Below, piece by piece: positions 1 through 10,573 of a DNA stretch of 64,000 nt. Where the stretch lies: contig NZ_WTAR01000030.1 of NCBI RefSeq assembly GCF_013139515.1, positions 1 to 64,000 of the forward strand. The letters run 5' to 3'. How positions within the stretch are numbered: the stretch's first letter is position 1; every line of letters starts with the position of its first letter. The notes under the pieces were generated by a model. The model searched no databases and was not told the DNA's origin. It worked only from the letters and a program-made list of their open reading frames with translations. The translations under genes and the position numbers were made by a program. The DNA comes from Lutibacter sp. (lineage in GTDB: Bacteria > Bacteroidota > Bacteroidia > Flavobacteriales > Flavobacteriaceae).

Positions 1-329
1 CTAATCATATTAAATAAATTAGTTAAATAGATTGCATCGTTTTCATTTGTTAATTCAAAACTAACACTTCCAACAGTTCCACATGAAACAAGATATTTGT
101 CATCATTTTCAATTACATTATACGAAATTGGAACATTTGTCAAGTCATATTTTTTAATTTTTGGAATAAATTGCTGTGGTTTAAAGTAACATACTTCATC
201 TAATTTATTCATTCCATATGCATAATAACATCTCATATCATGAAAACAATCACCACAAGTCAACTCATTTGGCAAATCTTTATACTTGTTTTTCTTTTCA
301 CCACGTTTATATAATTCTCTATCATTCAT
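1..329 (-). CDS. Hypothetical protein, partial at left edge (MNDRELYKRGEKKNKYKDLPNELTCGDCFHDMRCYYAYGMNKLDEVCYF...)
   Basis: Open frame on minus strand from ATG at 329 to the window edge, not in ORF track; CxxC...C motif; ATGA overlap with the 322..543 ORF. Confidence 0.7.
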   Translation of the reverse strand, partial: MNDRELYKRGEKKNKYKDLPNELTCGDCFHDMRCYYAYGMNKLDEVCYFKPQQFIPKIKKYDLTNVPISYNVIENDDKYLVSCGTVGSVSFELTNENDAIYLTNLFNMI

Positions 330-543
330 TACAATTCACCTTGTCTTGTCTTTCATTCCAATTATTTTTGCTTGGATTAGTAATAGCACCATTGTTTCGG
401 ATGTCTGCCCAACTCCAATTTTCAGCACCATCTATATGAATAGCAAATTGAATTTCACCTTTTGGCAATTCATCATGGTTAGTTTTTCTTAGAATTTTTT
501 GAATTGAATCAGAAATTTCTCTCTTTTGTCTTATTGAAAACAT
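322..543 (-). CDS. Hypothetical protein
   Basis: ORF in collinear minus-strand operon. Confidence 0.6.
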   Translation of the reverse strand: MFSIRQKREISDSIQKILRKTNHDELPKGEIQFAIHIDGAENWSWADIRNNGAITNPSKNNWNERQDKVNCNE

Positions 544-657
544 ATTAATACCCCCTTAATAGACAATATGTAAAATTAACAATAATAGAAAATATAATAG
601 CAAAAGGCAATAATTCTAAAAATGGTGTATTCCAAATAAAATAAGTTATTTCTTTCA

Positions 658-927
658 TTATAATCCCTCTTTTTTATTTAGATGATTAATAACTATATTT
701 GAAAATATTTTTTTCATTTCATAATTATTACTGATATCACATATACATTCTTTTATTACTTTTTCAACCTCAACATCTATAAGGTGTTGGATATTTAAAG
801 TTGAGAAGGTTTTATCAACTGATTGATTAACCATTTCTGTTACTTCATCAGATTTTACCATCATAGCGCATTTAATTTCTTCCCTCATATAGCGAAGATC
901 CATTGTCAATATAGGCATTTCTTTCAT
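658..927 (-). CDS. Hypothetical protein
   Basis: ORF, overlaps end of DnaE-PHP gene by ATGA-type junction. Confidence 0.7.
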   Translation of the reverse strand: MKEMPILTMDLRYMREEIKCAMMVKSDEVTEMVNQSVDKTFSTLNIQHLIDVEVEKVIKECICDISNNYEMKKIFSNIVINHLNKKEGL

Positions 928-2795
928 AATTCACCTCTTAATTTTATTTCTTCACTGAAGATTTTTTTAAAACCACGTTCACACAAATCAATTAGTACAT
1001 CATCTTCATCCATACCTTTAAACCTTGGAACTTCAGGAAGACTAATTTCCTTTTTTTCTATTCTAAAATTCTCACATTTTTTAGCAATTTCAATAGTATT
1101 CTTCATTGCTTCATTATATTCATCATACTCTAAAACACATTGTTTGTCAAACTGTTTCTTCATTTCTTTTGGAGTTGTAAGATGTAAACCTGTTATATTA
1201 AACTTCCATCTTTTAGGATCATCCCAAGTAGTTTTGGTTTGCATTGCCAAAAGAACTTCTTGTGTTTCAGCATCATCTTCATATATGTAATGACAGTCCT
1301 GAGAAGCGCATAGTTTTAAATCATATTCTTCTGCTAATTCACAACATAAAGCATTTAAATCAGATTGTTCAATTAAACTATGTGGCATTACTTCAAGATA
1401 AAGATCATTACCTATTTTATTATATAATTTATCAAAAAAATCTAATCCTCCAGGTTTAGTAAGAAAACTGCCAGCACAAGCAGTACCAACACATAACCCT
1501 TCGCAATTATTGAGAAAATATTCATAATCAGTTCTAGGTCTATAATAGAACCCATATAGATTTGCATAAGAAAGATTTTTCAATAGATTTTCCCAACCTG
1601 TTTGATTTGCAACCCAACAAGTGAGATGTCCTCTATTATCTCCCTTCTCTTGAATAGTTGCATCTGGAACAATAAATAACTCACATCCCATGATAGGAAT
1701 AACATCATTCTTTTCACAAGCTGATTGATGTTTGATCAAGCCATCAATATTCCCGTGATCTGATATTCCTAAATATTTATAATTTAATTCTTTAGCACGT
1801 TTAGCAGCATCTTCATGTTTACCAATACCATCTAATAAACTATTATGAACAATAAAACCATTAGCAATAAAATTATGTTTCTCATGTTCAACTTCTATAT
1901 CATAAGCATAATCTGTACAAATATATTTTATAGAAGTTATTCTTTCTTTTTTTGCAGTATAAGGATATTTAGAATGTTTTTGCCTATGATGTTTTTTACA
2001 TAAAGCTATTAAATTGTTTTCCTCCCAATTCATTGGATTTTTATCAATATGATGAATATCTATTCTTTTAGTTGTTCCACATATTTTACATTTTTTTTCT
2101 ATATCAAACCATCTCTTTGATCTATTTCTTGCATTACTTTCTGTCACTGGTTCTGGTAAGTTATACCTATTTTGTTTCTTTTTATTTACTATTTTTTCTA
2201 TTGTTTTTGGATTGACATAATGACCTTTCATCCATTCAGATTTTGTTTTTTTAAGTTTAAACTTGGAAATCCATTTACTTATTATTTTTCTATTAACTCC
2301 ACAAATATCTCCAATTTGTTCTTGATTTAAATTTTCATCGTTGTATTTTTTCTTTAACCAATCATAATTTTTAAACTTTAATTCACCATTACATAAAATA
2401 TAATCATTATTTTTTAAAACTTTTAATGTTTTCCATCCACTTGGGGTTAGAAATTTATGTAATTTAGAAGCAGTTATTTTTTTACCATTTTCAGTAGTTA
2501 TTTCAAATAACTTCTTTTTATATTTACTTTTTACAATATCTTTAATTTTACTTTTTACAAAATTTTCTCCATCCCAAACTTTTATAGCGTATTTTTTATA
2601 TGTATATCCAACTCCTTTTCCTATTTTACATTCATATAAGTATTTAATTGTTTTGCATTTATCCAATCTAGTATAATCATTTCTATAAGTTTCTCTTGAA
2701 TTATTATGTTTTATACAATTATAAATAATCGTATTTCCATCTAGGCAATTAGACGAATGCCTATGAAGATGGCAAAATTTAGGAGATAAAGTCAT
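924..2795 (-). CDS. dnaE: DNA polymerase III alpha-type PHP domain protein, intein-containing, lacking the polymerase domain
   Basis: Extein HLHRHSSN/SLLDGIGKHEDAAKRAKELNYKYLGISDHGNIDGL...GHLTCWVANQTGWENLLKNLSYANLYGFYYRPR matches DnaE PHP; stops after ...LIDLCERGFKKIFSEEIKLRGEL. Confidence 0.85.
   Translation of the reverse strand: MTLSPKFCHLHRHSSNCLDGNTIIYNCIKHNNSRETYRNDYTRLDKCKTIKYLYECKIGKGVGYTYKKYAIKVWDGENFVKSKIKDIVKSKYKKKLFEITTENGKKITASKLHKFLTPSGWKTLKVLKNNDYILCNGELKFKNYDWLKKKYNDENLNQEQIGDICGVNRKIISKWISKFKLKKTKSEWMKGHYVNPKTIEKIVNKKKQNRYNLPEPVTESNARNRSKRWFDIEKKCKICGTTKRIDIHHIDKNPMNWEENNLIALCKKHHRQKHSKYPYTAKKERITSIKYICTDYAYDIEVEHEKHNFIANGFIVHNSLLDGIGKHEDAAKRAKELNYKYLGISDHGNIDGLIKHQSACEKNDVIPIMGCELFIVPDATIQEKGDNRGHLTCWVANQTGWENLLKNLSYANLYGFYYRPRTDYEYFLNNCEGLCVGTACAGSFLTKPGGLDFFDKLYNKIGNDLYLEVMPHSLIEQSDLNALCCELAEEYDLKLCASQDCHYIYEDDAETQEVLLAMQTKTTWDDPKRWKFNITGLHLTTPKEMKKQFDKQCVLEYDEYNEAMKNTIEIAKKCENFRIEKKEISLPEVPRFKGMDEDDVLIDLCERGFKKIFSEEIKLRGEL
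1842..2747 (-). other. Intein (class 1, HNH endonuclease type) in DnaE PHP motif
   Basis: Starts C (CLDGNTIIYN), block B TASKLHKFL, HNH core CKICGTTKRIDIHHIDKNPMNWEENNLIALCKKHH, ends YAYDIEVEHEKHNFIANGFIVHN|S. Confidence 0.9.
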
Positions 2796-3027
2796 TCAAT
2801 TGATCCTCAGTATAATATTTTCTTGAATAAGAATAACTACCATATTGTTTTTTAACAAATATATCTTTCCAATAACCACCTTTTGTAAATTTATATATAA
2901 ATAAACTTACTTTAGATATAATACTATCATCTATATAATATAGATACCCATATTTATTTATAAAATACAACTGTTCTACTAAATGTTCTACTAAATGTTC
3001 TACTAAATGTTCACCTTTATCACTCAT
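2779..3027 (-). CDS. Hypothetical protein with N-terminal EHLVEHLVEHLVEQ repeat
   Basis: ORF. Confidence 0.55.
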   Translation of the reverse strand: MSDKGEHLVEHLVEHLVEQLYFINKYGYLYYIDDSIISKVSLFIYKFTKGGYWKDIFVKKQYGSYSYSRKYYTEDQLNDFIS

Positions 3028-3224
3028 TATTCTTTCACCCTATAATGTTTTTCAAAAGTACCCCAAAGATTTTTATCAATCTCTAAGCTTGCTGGTACAA
3101 ATTCATCATTTTCAATTAAAAGATGTTTACATCTTTGACATGGAATATCACCAGAATATTGAAATGGTTTTCCACCCATAATCATTTGTTTTAAACTATT
3201 ATATGTACATTTATTACATTTCAT
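3027..3224 (-). CDS. Small CxxC zinc-type protein
   Basis: ORF; MKCNKC...CQRCKH. Confidence 0.6.
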   Translation of the reverse strand: MKCNKCTYNSLKQMIMGGKPFQYSGDIPCQRCKHLLIENDEFVPASLEIDKNLWGTFEKHYRVKE

Positions 3225-3225
3225 A

Positions 3226-3417
3226 TTAATATTCTCTTTTAAATAATTTACAATCTAATTCAACGCTAATAAAATAATTTTGAGAATCATCACCTAAATA
3301 TAACCTATTTAAGAAATTTGCAATAATTTCAGAATAATTATCTTCAACATTATCAGCAACTAAAATATCATCACTTATTTTTCTATCAAAATTATCCACA
3401 CATATTATTTTTTTCAA
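3226..3417 (-). CDS. Hypothetical protein
   Basis: ORF. Confidence 0.5.
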   Translation of the reverse strand: MKKIICVDNFDRKISDDILVADNVEDNYSEIIANFLNRLYLGDDSQNYFISVELDCKLFKREY

Positions 3418-4313
3418 AATATAATCCTCCTTAAAGATTTAACATCTTCTTTATTTAATTCACCAAGATCATCCACTCCTTCAGGTAATTCTATATAATT
3501 TATATTTTTAGCAAATGTCAACATGCCTTCAAGCTCTTTTGCTTTATTTTGAGCTAATTCACCTTTATCAAATCCAAGATAGAAGTTTTCAATTCCTTTT
3601 TCTTTCAACTGTAAAACTTGACTCCTTGTAAAGTTAATTGAAAGCATTGCAACTGCACCATCACCAACATTAATTGCATCAAAAACACCTTCTGTCAAAA
3701 TCGCTGTCCTACTTTTAACACTATCTAAACCAAATAGCAAGTCTTTTCTAGGAACAACTACATTTTTTTCTTCACAATACTTGTATTTTTCATTTTGTTT
3801 ATCTGTAACATCTCTTCCAACATAAGAAACCATTCTTCCATTCATGAAAATAGGTATAATGATCCTAAATTTGTATTTCCCATGAGATCCAGAAGCAAGT
3901 ATATTATATTTTTTTCTCAATTCAAGAAAATCAAAACCTCTATCTTCTATATATTCTTTATAGCCTTGCGGAAAATGCTGAGAAAAATCTTTTGGAAGAT
4001 CTAAAGTTGTTTTATATTCTATTTCTTCTTTAGATTCAATTATATCACAATCTTTAATTGAATATTTTTTAACTATAGAAAATGCTTTTTTCCATGAACA
4101 CTGTTCAAGTTCTTTAATTAAAGATTCTATTGATTGTTTATCACATCTCCAACAATTAGTATACCCATTTTGTGGATGTATACCTCTATGAAAACCATGA
4201 TCTCCACAAAATGGACATGCAATATTAAAATAACCTGAAACAATATTGCCACCATGAGTTCTATATGGTATTCCATTATCATTTAGATATCTTTCTGTGT
4301 TAAATGATGACAT
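3414..4313 (-). CDS. DnaG-type DNA primase (zinc finger + TOPRIM)
   Basis: CPFCGDHGFHRGIHPQNGYTNCWRC zinc motif; TOPRIM-like TEGVFDAINVGDGAVAMLSINF and YLGFDKGELAQNKAKEL. Confidence 0.8.
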   Translation of the reverse strand: MSSFNTERYLNDNGIPYRTHGGNIVSGYFNIACPFCGDHGFHRGIHPQNGYTNCWRCDKQSIESLIKELEQCSWKKAFSIVKKYSIKDCDIIESKEEIEYKTTLDLPKDFSQHFPQGYKEYIEDRGFDFLELRKKYNILASGSHGKYKFRIIIPIFMNGRMVSYVGRDVTDKQNEKYKYCEEKNVVVPRKDLLFGLDSVKSRTAILTEGVFDAINVGDGAVAMLSINFTRSQVLQLKEKGIENFYLGFDKGELAQNKAKELEGMLTFAKNINYIELPEGVDDLGELNKEDVKSLRRIIF

Positions 4314-4434
4314 TGTATTTAAGTTCAGGAAAATTTAATTTGATTGGTAATTTATTTTTAATAATAAATATATCTCTATAAATTGCAGCATCAATTTCCC
4401 ACTTCTATTCCACAACTATCACAAAAATATTTTC

Positions 4435-4623
4435 TCATTTAATTACTCCATTTTCTCCAGGTAATTTAAACTCTTTTATTGATTTTATACAAGTTTCACA
4501 TATATGAATATTAGTATTTTTTGATTCTTGTAATTCATTATCATCAGCAAACCAAACTCCATATATTTTATCTATGGTACTTTCTTCATTTTCATCACAA
4601 ACGTTGCATTTCTTAATCATCAT
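4435..4623 (-). CDS. Small zinc-type protein
   Basis: ORF; CNVC...CETC. Confidence 0.55.
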   Translation of the reverse strand: MMIKKCNVCDENEESTIDKIYGVWFADDNELQESKNTNIHICETCIKSIKEFKLPGENGVIK

Positions 4624-4628
4624 AATAT

Positions 4629-4889
4629 TTACCTATGGCAGTTTTTAAAATTAGAATTTTTACCTAATATGTTAGAAATTGATCTCCTAAGATTAGTAAT
4701 ACCATTCAAACGGGAACCTTTTGGGCCACTTTCTTTATTATAACCCTCATTAAAAAGTGTTTTATATAATTTCATTTTACTTATTTCCATTCTACATTGC
4801 ATTTCTAATAATTCTTCAATATTTTCACAAGTAATACTAATAGTATATGGTTTATATTCAGGTTCTTCTCTAGTTATTTTAAACTTCAT
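4629..4889 (-). CDS. Hypothetical protein
   Basis: ORF. Confidence 0.55.
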   Translation of the reverse strand: MKFKITREEPEYKPYTISITCENIEELLEMQCRMEISKMKLYKTLFNEGYNKESGPKGSRLNGITNLRRSISNILGKNSNFKNCHR

Positions 4890-4899
4890 TTTAATCTCC

Positions 4900-5157
4900 T
4901 TAAAAGTGTTCTTCTTTAGAATTGCGTTTATTGCTTAATTTTCTAAAAAATTTATTTATATCTGTTTCAATTTTTGTTTTTGGTTTTTCAGCTTCTTTCT
5001 TTTCCCAACACTTAGGGCAATAATAGAATGTATTAGATCCACCAAAAACTATTTGATCACCAATATTAGTTTCTTGATGCCAATCAGAAGGCGGTGTAGG
5101 TGTAAGGGTATATAAATGATAATCCATTTTCTTTTCTTCTCCACAAGCCACCATCAC
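4900..5157 (-). CDS. Hypothetical protein (CPKCW)
   Basis: ORF. Confidence 0.55.
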   Translation of the reverse strand: MMVACGEEKKMDYHLYTLTPTPPSDWHQETNIGDQIVFGGSNTFYYCPKCWEKKEAEKPKTKIETDINKFFRKLSNKRNSKEEHF

Positions 5158-5479
5158 ATCTTACTTTTTGAAATATTCCCATTATTATTGACCATTTACT
5201 TTTTGTAAAACATATTCATCTATATCTCCATTACTAACAATATCATCATGTACTGTAATAATCATATAATCATCACCAAAAGAAGCATATTCTATTTCGC
5301 AAAAATAAACTTCTTTAACAAAACTCCCATCGGGCCAAGCGTAAACTTTCATATTTCTCCTTACAATTCTAATAATTTAGTCAACTCTTTAAATTTACAC
5401 TTCTTGTCACAATCAATGCAATAAGTTATATATACCATATTATTTGAATCTTCGCAATATAAAAATGTATCTTTATCAA

Positions 5480-5833
5480 TTATTTTTGAATTTCTTCTTT
5501 CTTCAATTCTCCTTTCTTTTCTTCTTCTCGGCATAAATACTCCTTGATAAATTTATCTACTAATTCAAAATTGTATTTTTTCCATCGGCCTTTAAATTTC
5601 AACATACATCCTTCACCACGATATATATCATCTGGTATATTATGTAAATCATATAAAGCATAATATACTTCACAATTTACACTACCTGTAAATCTATTCA
5701 CATAAGTAGAATGAGAATGATGTTTAAATATAACAAATCTTTCATTATCTGGACTTTGCCAATGTATAGACTTATCACCATAACAAGTTGTCCTATTTAA
5801 AAAGTTTCTAAATGCTTCATTTACACTAATCAA
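5480..5833 (-). CDS. Hypothetical protein
   Basis: ORF. Confidence 0.55.
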   Translation of the reverse strand: MISVNEAFRNFLNRTTCYGDKSIHWQSPDNERFVIFKHHSHSTYVNRFTGSVNCEVYYALYDLHNIPDDIYRGEGCMLKFKGRWKKYNFELVDKFIKEYLCREEEKKGELKKEEIQK

Positions 5834-5878
5834 TTGTCATCCCTCTTCTAATTGCTTCTGCTTACCTTTGTGCTTAAA

Positions 5879-6436
5879 TCAAGTTCCTGGTAATATAATA
5901 TTGTTTTCAACCTCATTACCCCATGTATCCCACCCATCGGTTGCTTGTCTTGCAAACAACTCGACCCTTGGCAAATCACCACATAGAGATATTATTCTAT
6001 CTCTAACTTCATCCGGTTTCTGACTGTGTTTTCTCTTAGGGGCTTGAACTATCTGTTGAACGTTCCTAGCCTCTCTATGGTATTTACCTTTTCTAGCTAT
6101 CAGGCAATATTCAGCATTAGATATAGTGTATTTACCTAATCCGTCCCTACGAACTTCGCTCATATCGTTCCTCATTTTTACCCAAACAAATCCGACAGTA
6201 GCGTACTTAAAGCCCCATTCTTTTATTACTGAAAACCCTTTTTCTAAGAATGGAGATGTCACCCACATGAAAAGATAACAGTTATCATGTGTAATTCTAG
6301 AGATAGGGAGTTCCTTGATGTCCTTCAATTTCATCACATCATAGTTCCTCTCCGCTATCCCCCAAAACTTACCAGTATGGTTTTTAGTGTTTCCATAATC
6401 CCAAGGAGGATCTGCGTAAATTATATTATACTTCAT
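5879..6436 (-). CDS. MT-A70 family N6-adenine methyltransferase
   Basis: YADPPWDYGNTKNHTG...DPPW motif, YLFMWVTSPF, KRKHSQKPDEVRDRI. Confidence 0.85.
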   Translation of the reverse strand: MKYNIIYADPPWDYGNTKNHTGKFWGIAERNYDVMKLKDIKELPISRITHDNCYLFMWVTSPFLEKGFSVIKEWGFKYATVGFVWVKMRNDMSEVRRDGLGKYTISNAEYCLIARKGKYHREARNVQQIVQAPKRKHSQKPDEVRDRIISLCGDLPRVELFARQATDGWDTWGNEVENNIILPGT

Positions 6437-6672
6437 AGATAAACTCCGTAACTAATTAATGGGCATTAATACTTCTTTTCCACATAATAAAATGCTCCCA
6501 TTCAAGCGTTTTATTTTTTAGTTTTTATTTTTTCTAATTGCTTCTGCATTTTATGGAGTTTCCCTTGAATGTTTATCCATTAAATCATGAAATTCTTCAG
6601 TTGTCAACTTATTTAATTTTTTAAATACAGATTCAACTGCTTCTAATACATCTTTACTCATTTTATGTTTCA

Positions 6673-6981
6673 TTAATACAATCCTTCACTGAATAATATA
6701 TCTTTATGTCCACCACAACCACATTCAATATCAACTTTTTGTCCAGCAGCAATAGCAATTTTCATTGCCTCTTTCCTGGTTAAGAAATCACCAAATTGAT
6801 CAATGAAACCTTCTGTGAAACCATGTAGATTCCTATATTCTTTTACGGCCCTTATTTGTGAATTCATAACTTTATCAAAATGTCTTGCACCACTAAATAT
6901 TACTTCACCACTTCTACAAGCGGCACAGACAACTACCTGTTGTGGCTTTTCAATATTATTATCTTTCCAATAATCACCCAT
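6673..6981 (-). CDS. Hypothetical protein
   Basis: ORF; C..C and CGCGGH. Confidence 0.55.
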   Translation of the reverse strand: MGDYWKDNNIEKPQQVVVCAACRSGEVIFSGARHFDKVMNSQIRAVKEYRNLHGFTEGFIDQFGDFLTRKEAMKIAIAAGQKVDIECGCGGHKDILFSEGLY

Positions 6982-7109
6982 TAGTATATCACCCTAAGTT
7001 AAATTCTAAACAATAATAACCTTCAGTATAAAGCTCCCATTTTTTATACTTCCATTTATTTCTAGCCAAATTATCAACATATCTCTTTGCAAACACTATT
7101 TGTCTCATA

Positions 7110-9440
7110 TCAATCTCCATCTGTATTTTTCCTCAATGTTTCACTATCCAAATATGATTGACCTAAACTAAGATTCTGCAATACTGCTACTTCATCACTT
7201 AAATTAAATTCTCCATCTCTAAGTTTACCCATTCCAATTCTTAAAATACCAGATTTCTTTTCAATATCTGTTTGATTTAACATAATCAAACCATCAAGAT
7301 GTTGAAACTTTCTCCAATCTTGACCAATATCTGTAGTCTTACTACTTTTTTTCTTAGCTCCTTCTCTATTAGTTTGTATTGCAAGAAAGCCACATATATT
7401 TTTTCTTTGAACAAGGCCACCAAGCTTCTTATATATTTCATCATGACCATCTCTACCATTATCATAAAATCTTTCTGGTAGGATGAGATCATCATAATCA
7501 ATTGTTAATACATCTGGTATAAAACCTTCATTATCTTCCATCATATTTAATTCATGTTCAATATCCCCAACAGTGGCAGTAAACTTTGGGAATGCTCTTG
7601 TTCTTAGATTGTCACCATACATTAAATTAAACGATTTAACTGTTTTAATCAAACCTTCTTCAGTCATTTCACTTCTCTTAACTGGTTCAAACCATGTTTC
7701 AAATTGGTAATCACTTGTCCCTCTACAGGCTGAACAAGCAATATATTTATCATTTTGCTTACCATATTCTGGCTTTATGCCATTTGCATCAAGAAGAATA
7801 ATATCACATGATCTTTCTTTTTTACGACACATGCCGATTTGATTCTTTTTACAATCAGCAACAGGATACATAAAAACACCTTCATTAAAACTCTTTGCTG
7901 TAATCCTTTTATAATGCCTTAAACCAAGTTGTTCTTTACTCATTTCAAGATTAAATTCTGAACACTTTAATCTATTTTTCATTGCAACAATTTCAATTTC
8001 TCTTAAAGTCCAACTATTATGAGTAACTGTAAAATCTCCAAGTAAATATAAATTATTTTTATCTACAGAAAATCCATAATAATCACCATGCCCTATTGAT
8101 TCAATTTCAAATCCATAATTTAATGGATTTTTATTCATTAATCTTTTTCCAGCCTTTTTTCTAGTTCTACAAGGTATTAAATGTGTATTTCCACTAATAT
8201 AAATTCTATAATAATCAACTCCATTTACAATTTTAATTTTATGTGTTACAGAAAATCCAAGGGATCTAGCTAAAAATAAAATATCATCTCTTAATGATTT
8301 CCATTTTGTAGCAATTTCAAAACATTTATTAATTAAATGTCCATTAGTATCAATTAAACCTGCTAAAACTTCTAATCTTGTTTGTCTATCATTTACTAAA
8401 TAAGGTTGATGAATCCTTTTACCTTTCCCATCTCCTAACCAATCTCCAAAAAGATATGGATCTATAATTGTTTTTTGATTATTAAATTCAATTTCTTTTT
8501 TATAATTTTTAAGATTTATTTTATGTCTTTTTGGTAATTTTATATAATCTTCTATAGATATATTGTAAATATAACCTTTCTTATACACTGATTTATTTGA
8601 TGATGCTCTTAAACTTAATATATGAGATTTGTTACAAGTATAATTATCACCATTTTTTAATGTAATTTTAAATAGTTCTTCATTCCCTTTAATTAATGAT
8701 TTTATATTTCTAGGCATTGAATCATCACCCATAATAATATCATTTTCAGTAATATCTTCTACATTTTTAATAGAACCATTATACATTAATATCTTTGTAC
8801 CTTTCCCATGACACTTACCAATTCCTGATCTTCCCATAACACCATATAATCTACCACGTTCAAACCTACCAACAAGTTTTCCTAATTCACCTGGAAATGC
8901 AAAGATAGAATTGTCAACACTTGCTTTCATAACATCTTTAACTATCTCTGGATCATGATAATTGACATATTGTGCTGATAATATTCTAATCTCTTTATGA
9001 TTATGAATTAAACTTTCACATTCTTGTGTATTTCCAAGATTTGCATTAGCTTTGATTTTTTCAGAAAGTATAACATAATTCCTTGAAATTATATAAGGCA
9101 AAGTTTCATCAACATAATATTTAGTATTCTTATTTTCATCTTCAACATATTCATCAGAAAGATCTTCAAGGAATCCACCAATCAATTTTGCTTCAGATTC
9201 ATCAAGATTGTCTATTTCAACAGTATAAATATCCTCAATTGCTTCTCTAGGGGATTCTTCGTATTGATCAAAATAATTTTTAATGTAATAAAATAATTTT
9301 CTACCCCAAGAAATCTCTAAAGTTTCAGTTTGCATAGTAGGTAAAATTTGTTTTGCATAATCAGTATCACATATTAAATTAATCAAAATCTTACGCTCTA
9401 TTTTTTGATTAATTTTTCTTGGTCTTATCCTAATAGTCAT
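7110..9440 (-). CDS. DnaB-like replicative helicase, intein-containing
   Basis: Walker A MGRSGIGK/S interrupted by intein; DVLTIDYDDLILPERF Walker B, QTNREGAKK...LDGLIMLNQT. Confidence 0.8.
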   Translation of the reverse strand: MTIRIRPRKINQKIERKILINLICDTDYAKQILPTMQTETLEISWGRKLFYYIKNYFDQYEESPREAIEDIYTVEIDNLDESEAKLIGGFLEDLSDEYVEDENKNTKYYVDETLPYIISRNYVILSEKIKANANLGNTQECESLIHNHKEIRILSAQYVNYHDPEIVKDVMKASVDNSIFAFPGELGKLVGRFERGRLYGVMGRSGIGKCHGKGTKILMYNGSIKNVEDITENDIIMGDDSMPRNIKSLIKGNEELFKITLKNGDNYTCNKSHILSLRASSNKSVYKKGYIYNISIEDYIKLPKRHKINLKNYKKEIEFNNQKTIIDPYLFGDWLGDGKGKRIHQPYLVNDRQTRLEVLAGLIDTNGHLINKCFEIATKWKSLRDDILFLARSLGFSVTHKIKIVNGVDYYRIYISGNTHLIPCRTRKKAGKRLMNKNPLNYGFEIESIGHGDYYGFSVDKNNLYLLGDFTVTHNSWTLREIEIVAMKNRLKCSEFNLEMSKEQLGLRHYKRITAKSFNEGVFMYPVADCKKNQIGMCRKKERSCDIILLDANGIKPEYGKQNDKYIACSACRGTSDYQFETWFEPVKRSEMTEEGLIKTVKSFNLMYGDNLRTRAFPKFTATVGDIEHELNMMEDNEGFIPDVLTIDYDDLILPERFYDNGRDGHDEIYKKLGGLVQRKNICGFLAIQTNREGAKKKSSKTTDIGQDWRKFQHLDGLIMLNQTDIEKKSGILRIGMGKLRDGEFNLSDEVAVLQNLSLGQSYLDSETLRKNTDGD
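8016..8813 (-). other. Intein (class 1, LAGLIDADG type) in helicase Walker A
   Basis: Starts CHGKGTKILMYNG; DOD motifs LFGDWLGDG and LAGLIDTNG; ends YGFSVDKNNLYLLGDFTVTHN|S. Confidence 0.92.
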
Positions 9441-9546
9441 TAAGTACTCCTTAACATTTTAATTTTCCTAGATTAATTGGTGAACATTCATCTTTGTGAC
9501 CATGTTTACATTAATCCGTCTAGGCCGAATTCTCATATTATAAACC

Positions 9547-9966
9547 CTATACCCTTTTATACATATCAGAAGCATATTTATTTTCAGTTTCTAAACAATT
9601 TTTGTGTATCTTTTCTAACATATCACAAACTTTATCTCTTACACCTTTTGGTAGTTTAATTATACAACTACTAGGTAAATCTTCACTCCAATTTTCATCA
9701 AAATAGCATTCTAAACTATCCCAAATATCACCAAACATCCAACCATTTTTAAAAAACTGCCAAGTTATGTTTTGACAATCATTACAATATTTAAAATTAC
9801 TTATAGTATCTTCACCAAATAATGTATGGAACCAGTAGGTATCTCCATATGCTATTTCACAACCGCATTCATAACATTCATGAAAAACTCTTGCCTTTCT
9901 TTCACAACAACCCCATCTTGATTCACAGTCATCATAACTATTTGACACATTACATGAACAATCCAT
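9547..9966 (-). CDS. Cysteine-rich hypothetical protein
   Basis: ORF; multiple CxxC pairs. Confidence 0.6.
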   Translation of the reverse strand: MDCSCNVSNSYDDCESRWGCCERKARVFHECYECGCEIAYGDTYWFHTLFGEDTISNFKYCNDCQNITWQFFKNGWMFGDIWDSLECYFDENWSEDLPSSCIIKLPKGVRDKVCDMLEKIHKNCLETENKYASDMYKRV

Positions 9967-10178
9967 TAATTATTACCAATTAATTTTATATCAACATCAT
10001 AAACTTTTTCATTATTATTACAAGTGATATAGGTTCCACTTGTAAATGATTCTTGTATATAATAAATCCCCCCACGATCTTCACAATATTGAATAGCTTT
10101 TTTAATTTCAATATTATCAATCTTTTGATAACAACCTTGCAATAAAAACAGACATAATATCATTATAAATTTATACAT
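9966..10178 (-). CDS. Small predicted lipoprotein
   Basis: Signal MYKFIMILCLFLLQGC lipobox. Confidence 0.6.
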   Translation of the reverse strand: MYKFIMILCLFLLQGCYQKIDNIEIKKAIQYCEDRGGIYYIQESFTSGTYITCNNNEKVYDVDIKLIGNN

Positions 10179-10182
10179 ATTT

Positions 10183-10455
10183 TCACCTATTTTTTAATTT
10201 CCAATTTCCAACTGGAGTAAAATTATCAGACCTTATGAGATAAAAATTGCAAGTATAACCTCTAGTAGCTTTTGCATATTTTTCACCAATTTTAATAGCA
10301 TCTTTTATATTAGAAAAACCTTCTTCGCCATCTTCAACATTAGGAAAATGATCAGCTATGAGAATACCATCTTTAATCAATTCAAAATGAACAAGATATT
10401 GAAAATTTCTATCTATTTGTTTATTAACTTCACTTAATTCCATTATTAACCTCAT
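10183..10455 (-). CDS. Hypothetical protein
   Basis: ORF. Confidence 0.6.
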   Translation of the reverse strand: MRLIMELSEVNKQIDRNFQYLVHFELIKDGILIADHFPNVEDGEEGFSNIKDAIKIGEKYAKATRGYTCNFYLIRSDNFTPVGNWKLKNR

Positions 10456-10573
10456 TTAAATGGTGGTAGGTCTAGGTAGCGAACCCTATGCCTTACATTG
10501 TATTAATCTCATGCCTGAAATTAAAAGAAAGACACATCCACGATTTGGAAACCTACCATAGATAACCTCTTTT

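Noticed and set aside
823-1290. 155-aa + strand ORF
   Set aside because: Antisense to the well-supported dnaE PHP coding frame; composition artefact of the complementary strand
10464-10557. Complete tRNA on minus strand
   Set aside because: Acceptor-like stem and CCA present, but T-stem is weak and no 5-bp/7-nt anticodon arm could be folded; kept only as a structured-element finding
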